The notes under the pieces were generated by a model. It was not told the origin of the DNA, made no database searches, and worked only from the letters and a program-made list of their open reading frames with translations. A DNA stretch of 11,040 nucleotides from Triparma columacea (taxonomy: Eukaryota > Sar > Bolidophyceae > Parmales > Triparmaceae): NCBI GenBank assembly GCA_030267965.1, contig BRYA01000512.1, positions 1 to 11,040 on the forward strand, in the 5' to 3' direction. Positions within the stretch are counted from its first letter, which is position 1, and the number at the start of each line of letters is the position of its first letter. This document shows positions 1-7,218 of this stretch, piece by piece. The position numbers and the translations under genes are program-made.

Positions 1-220
1 GTACGTGTGAAGTAATAACAGCTTCTTGTTGTCATGTGTTTGTTCCTCAGTATGGTCGTTTGGCAGCCATTTGCTTCTTACTGGCGTTAAATCATAGCGC
101 GTGTCTCCGAAATGCACGTCGCATATCATTAAACCCATGAAGTTGTGGTATATTTACATCAGCGGAACAAACAACATTCAACATCTCAAACAACTTTACA
201 ATACCTCCCCTTCTCTCCTT

Positions 221-2134
221 CCTTACCTGCATCATCGAATGTGTGTGCGAGGAGGAGAGAATAACGACGGATATCGAGCGTGATTGAAGATGTGTGTTAG
301 ATGACTCTTACACAGGAAAATACAGTGTGAAGTTACGCTTGTTATTGAGTTGTGTTTGTTCCTCAGTATGGTCGTTTGGCAGCCATTTCGTGCTTGCTGG
401 CGTTATATCATAGCGCGTGTCTCCGAAGTGCACGTCGCATTTCATATGGGTGTGGAAAGATTGTGGTATATTTACATCAGCGGAACAAACAACAAAACAT
501 GACCTCTCTATCTCATTTCCCTGTTCTCATCTTACCTGAGTTCCATAGTGTCAGCCGTTGCGAAGGGCGAAAGTGTATTGTGTTAGGGCTGTGTAATGCG
601 TCGCTGTTATCGTCCTTGTCACAGTTCTTGTTTTTGTTGTGTATTGTTCCTCAGTATGGTCGTTTGGCAGCCGTTTACTCTACTGGCGTTTAATCATAGC
701 GCGCGTCTCCGAAATGCACGTCGCATATCATAGAGAAACAGATAATTGTGGTATATTTACATCCTTGGAACAAACAACATTCAACATCTCAAACGACTTT
801 GCAATACCTCTCCTTCTCTCCTTCCTTACCTGCATCGTCGAATGTGTGCGTGTGTGTAGGAGGAGAGGGGGGATAGCGGATATCGAGTGTGATTGAAGAT
901 GTGTTTTAGATAGATGACTCTTACACAGGAAGGTACAGTGTGAAGTTACGCTTGTTATTGAGTTGTGTTTGTTCCTCAGTATGGTCGTTTGGCAGCCATT
1001 TCCTGCTTGCTGGCGTTTAATCATAGCGCGTGTCTCCGAAATGCACGTCGCATATCATACGCTTGAAGAGGTTGTGGTATATTTACATCAGCGGAACAAA
1101 CAACATTCAACATCTCCAACAACTTCACAATACCACTCCTTCTCTCCTTCCTTACCTGCATCGTCGAATGTGTGCGTGTGTGTAGGAGGAGAGGGGGGAA
1201 TAGCGGATATCGAGTGTGATTGAAGATGTGTGTTAGATGACTCTTACACAGGAAGGTACGTGTGAACCTACTACAGCGTTTTGTTGTCATGTGTTTGTTC
1301 CTCAGTATGGTCGTTTGGCAGCCATTTATCGATTGCTGGCGTTTAATCATAGCGCGTGTCTCCGAAATGCACGTCGCATATCATACCATTCTTCGACGTT
1401 GGTAGGTATATTTACATCCTTGGAACAAACAACATTCAACATCTCAAACAACGTTGTGATACCTCTCCTTCTCTCCTTCCTTACCTGCATCGTCGAATGT
1501 GTGCGTGTGTGTAGGAGGAGAGGGGGGAATAGCGGATATCGAGTGTGATTGAGTATGTGTGTTAGGTGATTCTTGACAGGAAGGTACAGTGTGAAGTTAC
1601 GCTTGTTATTGAGTTGTGTTTGTTCCTCAGTATGGTCGTTTGGCAGCCGGTTTTGTAACTGGCGTTTAATCATAGCGCGTGTCTCCGAAATGCACGTCGC
1701 ATATCATACACCTCTACAATTGTGGTATATTTACATCAGCGGAACAAATAACATTCAACATCTCAAACCTTTACATACCACTCCTTCTTTCCTTCCTTCC
1801 TTACCTGCATCGTCGAATGTGTGCGTGTGTGTAGGAGGAGAGGGGGGAATAGCGGATATCGAGTGTGATTGAAGATGTGTGTTAGATGACTCTTCGACAT
1901 GAAGGTACAGTGTGAAGTAGTAACAGATCCTTGTTGTCATGTGTTTGTTCCTCAGTATGGTCGTTTGGCAGCCATTTGAGAAACTGGCGTTATATCATTG
2001 CGCGTGTCGCCGAAATGCACGTCGCATATCATAGCAAGAAACATTGTTGGTATATTTACATCAGCGGAACAAACAACAATCAACATCTCAAAGACTTTGC
2101 AATACCTCTCCTTATCTCCTTCTTTCCTTACCTG
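221..2134 (-). promoter_or_regulatory. Splice-like CAG|GTAAG sites, one per array unit, minus strand
   Basis: On the minus strand each unit carries CAG immediately followed by GTAAGG or GTAAGA. On the plus strand these are CCTTACCTG at 221-229, 824-832, 1150-1158, 1479-1487, 1799-1807 and 2126-2134, and CTTACCTG at 531-538 in the diverged unit. In most units a C-rich pyrimidine tract lies upstream on that strand. Six of seven units also have CTAAC upstream on that strand, for example 296-300 and 2201-2205; the unit anchored at 649 has CTAAAAC instead. CTAAC is the branch-like motif of the spliced gene at 3153-6835. An acceptor directly abutting a donor is the pattern of a recursive or zero-length splice site. 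Use in vivo is an inference. Confidence 0.4.
401..448 (+). other. Conserved hairpin core of the array unit (example copy)
   Basis: Between the first two variable slots every unit holds GCGCGTG, a loop of about 11 nt, and CACGTCGC. These pair as a 7 bp stem with one bulged T. The copy anchored at 649 has one stem base changed (GCGCGCG), which breaks one pair. This is the most conserved part of the unit and would close a hairpin if the plus strand were transcribed. Whether an RNA is made is not known. Confidence 0.4.
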
Positions 2135-2205
2135 CATCATCGATTGTGTGTGCGAGGAGGGGAGAATGTCGGCGGATATCAAGTGCGATTGAACATGTGT
2201 GTTAG

Positions 2206-2254
2206 TATCTGTTCATACCGTTGTGCTCCAAACGCTTATATTAATCACGCTTAC
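2206..2254 (-). other. Start of the intron leading from the KRR/WS exon into the array
   Basis: The donor GTAAGC directly follows the last Lys codon of the minus-strand exon. The sequence between it and the last array unit (ending near 2205) is unique and short. The CTAAC at 2201-2205 on the minus strand is only about 50 nt from this donor. If the gene is active, the tandem array sits within its intron. Confidence 0.45.
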
Positions 2255-2475
2255 CTTTTTCCCGCTAGTCAAGCTCCAGATAAGGCTGACTTCATGTTCT
2301 TCACCTCTTGCTTCAATCCCCGTCTTCCCTTCACTTAAAGCTCTCTCGTTAGGGTAACCGAACCTCCACCTTACGCGACGCTTGGTAAGAGCTACACGAC
2401 GACCGGTGTTTTGGGCTACGAAATCTACCTGGTAGGATGGATGCTGGGAGGACCAGGAGAATGACTTTGAAAGAG
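2255..2475 (-). CDS. Exon of a protein with a conserved KRR/WS domain (partial gene)
   Basis: This minus-strand open exon encodes a domain with the pattern V-D-F-x3-N-T-G-R-R, then T-K-R-R-V-R-W-R-F, then H-E-V-S-L-I-W-S-x2-S-G-K-K. The same pattern occurs at the start of the plus-strand gene at 3153, so the two are paralogues head to head. I recall similar sequences in diatoms and oomycetes, where the domain looks like a FAIM-type beta-sandwich; no function is claimed. The right border is set by a CCCCCGCAG acceptor (2476-2478 on plus) and the left by AAAAAG|GTAAGC (donor at 2253-2254). The next exon would lie to the left, in or beyond the repeat array, and none is visible in the window. The first coding exons to the right are not identified. 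It may be one exon of a live gene or a gene fragment cut off by array expansion. Confidence 0.6.
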
Positions 2476-3152
2476 CTGCGGGGGATAGGGGGGGGGGTGA
2501 GGAGGGGGGGTTCATGGTTGGTTTTTCCTTTCTTTGAAATATGGGGGGGTGGCGATGTAGAGGTTGTGGGAAGGGAGATGAAGAAGAAGACCTGTGGGAG
2601 GGTGTGTTTGAGGTGTTGAAAGGAGTGTTTGTTGTAGGAGGTGTATTTGTTTGAGGGCAACGTGTTGTAGGGTAACGTATTGGAGGGTAACGTGTCGGAG
2701 GGCAACGAGTGGGAAGGTGTTAGAAAAGGTTTTGGGAAAGATGTTGGAAAAGATGTTGGACGAGAACGGACAGCAGTAGGGTCCTTAATGGCTTTAAATG
2801 TCCGCATTTCAAGATGTTATTTCGAGATATGTTTGAGATATGTTTGGAGATGTGATGATACGTTTTAATATAGTCAAGGATGAGTTGTTAGGGTTATAAA
2901 TAGAGTATATGTGAATCATTGTCCGATTCCGAGATGCTTTTAGTTGTGTGTTTTTGTGGATGGATATTGAGTATTGATGACATTTAATGACATATTCAGT
3001 CGTAGTTATACTAATAAGTGATATATATGTACTAATAATATCGCGTAATGGTTTAAAATAGTGTAAATATCTCACCTCAAATTTGACCAAAAAACAATCC
3101 CGCACGCTCTCCAAGGGAGTAGCAAAATCGATGCAAGGACAATCAAAAAGTC
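2476..3152. other. Intergenic and low-complexity region between head-to-head genes
   Basis: No gene is supported with confidence. 2480-2520 is a long G-run on the plus strand, that is the C-rich tract before the minus-strand acceptor. 2650-2725 is a 15 bp minisatellite. A minus-strand open frame at 2349-2807 is Ser/Pro/Thr-rich and could hold an upstream exon of the minus-strand gene, but no convincing donor was found. 2810-3150 is AT-rich, with a doubled GAGATATGTTT at about 2824-2845, and probably holds the promoter of the plus-strand gene. Confidence 0.5.
2650..2725. repeat. 15 bp minisatellite (about four to five copies)
   Basis: Units of about 15 bp, typified by GTATTGGAGGGTAAC, repeat with the variants GGGCAAC and GGGTAAC. 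On the minus strand they read as a five-residue repeat of the form L-P-S-N-T in an open frame. Coding status is unknown. Confidence 0.75.
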
Positions 3153-6100
3153 ATGGATATAAATTTAATCATAGAGAGAGTATCATTCAAGGTAGAGAAT
3201 GTTGGCAAAAGATGGGCAAAGTCAAAACGAAGGGTAAGAGATAATACAACACACACAGGAGAACAAGCTCAAACAAAAGGAACCCTAAAAACAACACACG
3301 CTCGGTGGACTATTATTTAGAAGACATTATCACACTTATAAGCCCCTTGTACGCACAGCCTCTCAATCATGTCTTAGATATGTGTATAATATGTCCATGT
3401 GTGCAAAAGTGTCGTCAAATAGAGCGATAAAGCGTTCAAAAATGTCCTAACAATCACAATCTCAACTCCATTTCCACCCCTTCCCACCCCTCCTTAGATA
3501 TCCTTCAAATTCCTAATAAACTCAACCCCCTACAACATCCTCCTACTATGGTCATGCGATAGTCAAAAGAGCATGCTCCAGATGAACGGTGAGGTAGTAC
3601 AGATATGGACAGGTGACGAAAGTTATGAGGAGACAGGAGGAGGAGAGGGAGGAAGGTTAGTAGAGATCGAATTGGATGCCATAAACAACACCCCTTCAAC
3701 AAATACACACTCACACCCTAACTCCCTTCGATAAATCCACCTCCCAAAATACGCAGTCACCCCCCCCCCTTAGGTTCATCTTCATCATGTTTCTCCCCAT
3801 CCGGCTACACTCATACCTTTGGTCCCTCTTCAAATTTCCGTCTATGTTGTCTTCTCCACCCTCCTTCCGTCCCCTCGTTAAATCAATACGATCTGTTTAT
3901 TGGAGGGAGATCCTTCTTTACATACCCACCGACTTGTGAAAGTAGGAGTAGAGCAGAGGGGGAGAAGAGAGAGGTTATTAGGTGAGTAAGATAGGAGAAG
4001 CTGAGTTTAAGTGGACGCCGGAGGCGCAGAGTTAATGTTACTTAGGGTTAGGGAATATGTGCGGGAGTGTGTGTGTGGGAGTGTGTGTGTGTGTGTTTTT
4101 GTTCGTGTTTGTGTTTTTGAAAGTGTGGTGTGGAGAGGAGGCATTCGAAATATTCTTCGTTAGGATTACGTTGTCTTCAACGTAACACCCTTTAGGAATA
4201 CGCGATGTGTACTTCGTCTCCACTCGCGATGATAAAAATCCCTCAATAATACTCATCGTTGATTCCTCGTCCAACTTCCCACCCCTAACTTTCATCATTC
4301 CCCCCTCCCCCCTAGGTCATCTCTCCATTATTCCCGTCCCGGTTTTTCCTTCCCTTCCTCCCCCCACCATCGTTCCCGTTCCCTCGGTTCAATATCCTCC
4401 ACCTCCACCCGTTCCCATTCCCGATCATCCTCGAGTCCAGCGTTCCCATTCTCCCCTTCCTTCCCTACGTTTTCTACACCATCACTTAGCCCCACTATAG
4501 AGGAACGTGACGGAACTTTGGATCGCTCTATCTACCCCGTAGGTTACTCTCAGGATGATGAGGATTGCGGAACAGTTGGGACGGCGAGTGTTATGGGTAG
4601 AGTTCGTCATCGCATTCGTGAGAGTTTTAGGAAGAGGAGGGGGAGGAGTAAGGGGAAGGGTGAGGGGGGGGATGATGGGGTTATTGGAAGGACTGTGGGG
4701 GGGGAAGACAAATTGGAAAGGTGAGACGCGCGAAGGATAAAGTGAGGAGAGGGGTTCGGTTCAGGCAGACGCCGAAGGCGCAGAGTTAAAGTAGGGTTAA
4801 AGGGTTAGGGAATGTGTGGGGGAGTGTGTGTGGGAGTGTGAGGGGGAGTGTGTGTGGGAGTGTGTGTGGGAGTGTGTGTGGGAGTGTGTGTGTGTGTGTT
4901 TTTTGTTCGTGTTTGTGTTTCTGTTCGTGTTTGTGTTTTTGAAAGGGGGGGGGAGGAAGAGAGATGCCGAGGTAATCCTCCCTAACCCCCCCACCCCAAC
5001 CCCCCACCCCTAACCCCCCACCCCTAACCCCCCACCCCTAACCCCCCACCCCTAACCCCCCACCCCTAACCCCCCACCCCTAACCCCCCCACCCCTAACC
5101 CCCCACCCCTAACCCCTGCACCCCAAGCCCTTCCCGCAGCTGGAATTTATACCAACCAAACGTCATACCCCCCCCCTCCGCCCCCCCTCCCTCCAACATC
5201 CTTCAAACCTCCTCCTCCCGACCCCCCTACTCAACCTTATCCTCCCACGTAAGCAACCAAGGCACGGGGGGGGGGAAGAACACGAACTCCTACAACCAAA
5301 CGGAGCAAACCGGGAACACGACGACGCAAGCAGGGAACAACACGGCGTCGACGAGCAGCAGCTCAACGAACCCCATCTCCAGGCTTATTTCGTCGTACCA
5401 ATCTTCGCAAGGCCGCGGAAGCAAGGTGAGCTCGAAAGGGTGGGGGAGCGAGAGAGTGAGACGTTTGTAGACTAAAAACTCAGACGCGTCTAACCCCCCC
5501 CCCCCCCCTCCCTGTTCGTCGTTCCTTATCACCCCCCCTAGGCCTCCGCTAGTGCCCCCTCCCAAAAGGCCTCCTCCCTAGCTCCTCCTCCCTCATCCCT
5601 CTTCTCCGACCCCCTCCTAACATCCCTAAACGTCTGGGACCCTGAGCCTATAAGAGCGTCCCTAACATCGGGGGGACTGTGTGATAAGGACATGGTGGGA
5701 ATGGCGGTTACGCTTGCGTTCCTAGACGAAAGGGACATACAGGTCAAGGTAAGCGAAGGACAGCCCTGAAAAGACAAGAATGTTTTGAGGGTTTCTCTCA
5801 GTCCAGATTTTCGTCGAAGCCTTCTCCAAATCGATAAAAAAAAAAACGCTAACCCGTGACACATTCCACATGCAGGACCTCCGGCTTACCATAAGGTCCC
5901 CACCTCCCCCCCTCAGTCTCCCTAACCCCTTACGTACAGCTCCAAAAATGGAGGCTTCATGTTACCATTCAACCTACGTATTCGCCAAGTCCTCCTTATC
6001 CTCCCTCCCCCCATCCCTATTATCAAAGTCTTCCCGTGATTTCCTTCAGTCAAAGTTGAACGTTCTCGTAGCCCTCGTCCGCAAGGGTGAAATAACCGCG

Positions 6101-6835
6101 TCAGCAGCCGCGGTCATCGTCCACGGTATAGGATGTTTACTACCACCACTACGACCTTTAGTAACAACACCACCACCAAACACTGTACTAATTAGAGGAA
6201 TGAGGAGGAGTGTTACACGGACATCACTAGTCTCATCGTTCTCTCGTTACGGCTCTGTTCTCGATGCCGAAGTCGCGCAGGGGAAGGGTTTCGGGTTCGT
6301 TAGATTCAAGGGGGGGGATGGGGTTAGGAGGACGAAGGAAATGTATGGGAGGGATGAGATTGAGGTTGATGATGTTGCCGTTGTTGTTCAGGTTGTGGGA
6401 GGGGAAGAGGGGGAGGGAGGAGGAAGGAAAGGGAGAGGAGGAGGAAAGAGGGGAGGGAGAGGAGGTGAGTCATGCGAGACGATATTTAATGCCAGTCCGT
6501 GCCGAACGACTCCCGAAGTCCTTCAACCTCCCCCGCCCCCCACCTTCTTACCCTCCAACCTCCTCTCCCCCAACCCAGCATCCCACCAGTTGTACGGCCA
6601 CTCCGAAGACTACTCAGATGACGACGACTGCTCCTCCAACGAAGGCGATCTCCCCCCCCACCCTCCATACCTCCGTCACCGCCCTGACGCCGTCACTGTA
6701 ACCAGGAGCAAGATGATGATGCACCTATCGAAATCATCAACCGACGACGCGGATGATATCGCAACAGACTACGAGAGGAGGGAGGAGGTGAGCGGGCACA
6801 AAGAGATTTTTTTTTCGAACATCGAAGATCCATAA
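3153..6835 (+). CDS. Spliced KRR/WS-domain and RRM RNA-binding protein (seven exons)
   Basis: Exons: 3153-3233, 3498-3612, 3774-3981, 4316-4720, 5140-5425, 5542-5748 and 5876-6835. All junctions are GT-AG, phases match (0,1,2,2,0,0) and the frame stays open for about 753 aa. Residues 1-115 hold the KRR/WS domain: G-K-R...S-K-R-R-I-S-F-K-F crosses the first junction without a gap against the minus-strand paralogue, followed by L-L-L-W-S and D-L-F-I-G-G-R-S-F-F. Ser/Pro/Thr-rich linkers follow. An RRM lies at about residues 536-608, with RNP2 V-L-I-R-G-M (538-543) and RNP1 K-G-F-G-F-V-R-F (571-578). Next come a Gly/Arg-rich stretch (610-632) and an acidic, Asp-rich tail. It should bind RNA, probably in the nucleus; target unknown. 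The first ATG after an in-frame TAG (3120) sets the start; an upstream exon is possible. A further in-frame intron (6465-6578) is possible, giving 715 aa. Confidence 0.75.
3234..3497 (+). other. Intron 1 of the RRM gene
   Basis: Donor AGG|GTAAGA, acceptor CCTCCTTAG. CTAAC at 3447-3451 is a likely branch site. Splicing joins K-R-R to I-S-F-K-F, which restores the domain pattern seen on the minus strand at 2255-2475. Nothing else recognisable lies in it. Confidence 0.7.
4014..4123 (+). repeat. Intronic GT-rich repeat element, copy 1 (intron 3)
   Basis: It starts with GACGCCGGAGGCGCAGAG, which has a short GCC/GGC hairpin, continues through TTAGGGTTAGGG and GGGAGTGTGTGTG runs, and ends TTCGTGTTTGTGTTTTTG. 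The same ordered blocks occur in intron 4 of the same gene. It begins 33 bp after the donor at 3982. Confidence 0.8.
4768..4945 (+). repeat. Intronic GT-rich repeat element, copy 2 (intron 4)
   Basis: It has the same order as copy 1: GACGCCGAAGGCGCAGAG, AGGGTTAGGG, an expanded run of GGGAGTGTGTGTG units, and a doubled TTCGTGTTTGTGTTT ending TTTTTGAAAG. The head forms a CGCC-GAA-GGCG hairpin. It begins 47 bp after the donor at 4721. The extra length against copy 1 is due to the GT-rich tandem expansion. Confidence 0.8.
4978..5118 (+). repeat. 14 bp C-rich CTAAC minisatellite in intron 4
   Basis: About nine copies of CCCCCCACCCCTAA, the last ones slightly degenerate. It resembles a telomeric CCCTAA repeat but is fixed inside an intron, 21 bp before the acceptor at 5139. 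Each unit contains CTAAC followed by a C-tract, the same combination found near the acceptor of the other well-supported introns of this gene. The minus strand is a strong G-quadruplex candidate. Confidence 0.9.
6465..6578 (+). other. Possible optional intron in the last exon of the RRM gene
   Basis: GAG|GTGAGT and CCCAACCCAG are good borders, and the 114 bp between them is a multiple of three with no stop, so both forms keep the frame. Unlike the six other introns it has no CTAAC before the acceptor, which argues against efficient splicing. If retained it encodes a Pro-rich segment between the Gly/Arg-rich stretch and the acidic tail. Confidence 0.35.
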
Positions 6836-7161
6836 CGATAAAACTCACCCCTTTTCGCGGACGCGCAAACAGCAGCACTCTACTACAACGCGTAAAACAA
6901 GGGAGGGAAAATAAAAACGATCAACCCTCCCCCTTTTTGAAAGCCAAACACGTTTTCTTTTTTTGGAGGCTCCAAAACCCCTAAAACCATTTATTTTGGG
7001 TTTTGGGAGATTTGGCATCAGTGGCAAGAAAGCTGTATTATAACCTATATTTAAGGCTTTAGATACTCTTTACAACCTACCTAACTCTTCATAATACCAA
7101 CAACGATACTACTACCTACATCATATCCAAACGCATTGTATTTTAAGCTCAAATTTGGTCC
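6766..7161. repeat. Direct repeat of ~400 bp, copy 1, upstream of the LicD-EEP gene
   Basis: This block is nearly identical to 9305-9703, differing by scattered substitutions and a few 1-4 base indels. It begins within the last codons of the RRM gene, includes its stop at 6833-6835, and ends at TCAAATTTGGTCC about 57 bp before the next start codon. It therefore contains the 3' end of one gene and most of the promoter region of the next. TATATTTAAG near 7046 is a possible TATA-like element. It lacks TG...CA ends, so it is not an obvious LTR. Confidence 0.93.
6961..7006 (+). other. Two overlapping, mutually exclusive hairpins (repeat copy 1)
   Basis: TTTTGGAG (6961-6968) and CTCCAAAA (6970-6977) form a palindrome with one central base. 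CCAAAACCC (6972-6980) also pairs with GGGTTTTGG (6998-7006), extended by AAAA/TTTT across a 2-nt bulge. Both stems use CCAAAA, so only one can form. Copy 2 at 9501-9546 keeps both. Confidence 0.6.
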
Positions 7162-7165
7162 AAAA
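7148..7165 (+). promoter_or_regulatory. CAAATTTG element upstream of the LicD-EEP start
   Basis: CTCAAATTTGGTCCAAAA lies 71 bp before the start codon at 7219. Related sequences lie at 9690-9703 (about 87 bp before the fucosyltransferase start) and 3076-3092 (CTCAAATTTGACCAAAA, 77 bp before the RRM gene start). The spacing suggests a core promoter or transcription-start element. No expression evidence is available. Confidence 0.35.
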
Positions 7166-7218
7166 TTCAGCTAAGCCCGCAATTACACCTTGTATTCTTT
7201 TCACTAACTTCTATTTCA

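Larger units (their letters stand above)
1..2205. repeat. Tandem array of seven ~325 bp units with hypervariable slots
   Basis: The anchor CCTCAGTATGGTCG recurs at 45, 361, 649, 974, 1300, 1625 and 1950, a spacing of 316, 288, 325, 326, 325 and 325 bp. The first unit lacks its left part, so the array continues beyond the window. Each unit has conserved blocks in fixed order: the anchor with GGCAGCC; a block from CTGGCGTT to CGCATATCAT; a block with TATATTTACATC and GGAACAAACAAC; a pyrimidine tract ending CCTTACCTG; and a GT- and G-rich tail ending near GTGTGTTAG. Three short stretches between blocks differ in almost every unit: about 5-8 nt after GGCAGCCNTTT, 12-15 nt after CATATCAT, and about 8-10 nt after CATCTCAAA. 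The unit anchored at 361 is chimeric and unrelated after about 495. Small frames in the array do not keep phase between units, so I regard it as non-coding. Confidence 0.96.

Noticed and set aside
1..2205. CRISPR-like repeat and spacer array
   Set aside because: Units are about 325 bp with several conserved blocks per unit and slots of only 5-15 nt; the surroundings are eukaryotic.
1..2205. C/D box snoRNA cluster on the minus strand
   Set aside because: C-like TGATG and D-like CTGA occur, but the variable slots are not directly next to a D box, as a guide would be.
101..2338. Many small open frames on both strands in the tandem array
   Set aside because: They start and stop at different places in successive units and the slot lengths (for example 12, 13, 14 and 15 nt) break the frame. 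A minus-strand peptide of the form F-E-M-L-N-V-V-C-S-[AK]-D-V-N-I-P looked faintly ankyrin-like, but it stays in frame through slot 2 in only about three of seven units.
2349..2807. Minus-strand 152-residue Ser/Pro/Thr frame as a gene
   Set aside because: It is low complexity and in part a translated minisatellite; it runs through the acceptor of the KRR/WS exon in another frame. It may contain a piece of an upstream exon, but I could not fix borders.
4207..4740. Plus-strand frames at 4207-4500 and 4555-4740
   Set aside because: They are other frames of exon 4 (4316-4720). The chosen frame is open through the exon and matches phase on both sides.
4978..5118. Chromosome end or true telomere
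   Set aside because: The unit is CCCCCCACCCCTAA, not a clean telomere repeat, and it lies inside an intron whose flanking exons join in phase.
4038..5864. Minus-strand frames at 4038-4298, 4786-5007, 5163-5366, 5290-5565 and 5538-5864
   Set aside because: They are complements of GT repeats, C-runs and plus-strand exons, rich in His/Thr or Ser/Pro, and have no recognisable domain.
6264..6701. Plus-strand 145-residue frame overlapping the RRM exon
   Set aside because: It is a shadow frame of the RRM region, purine-rich and Arg/Gly/Glu-rich, with no domain.
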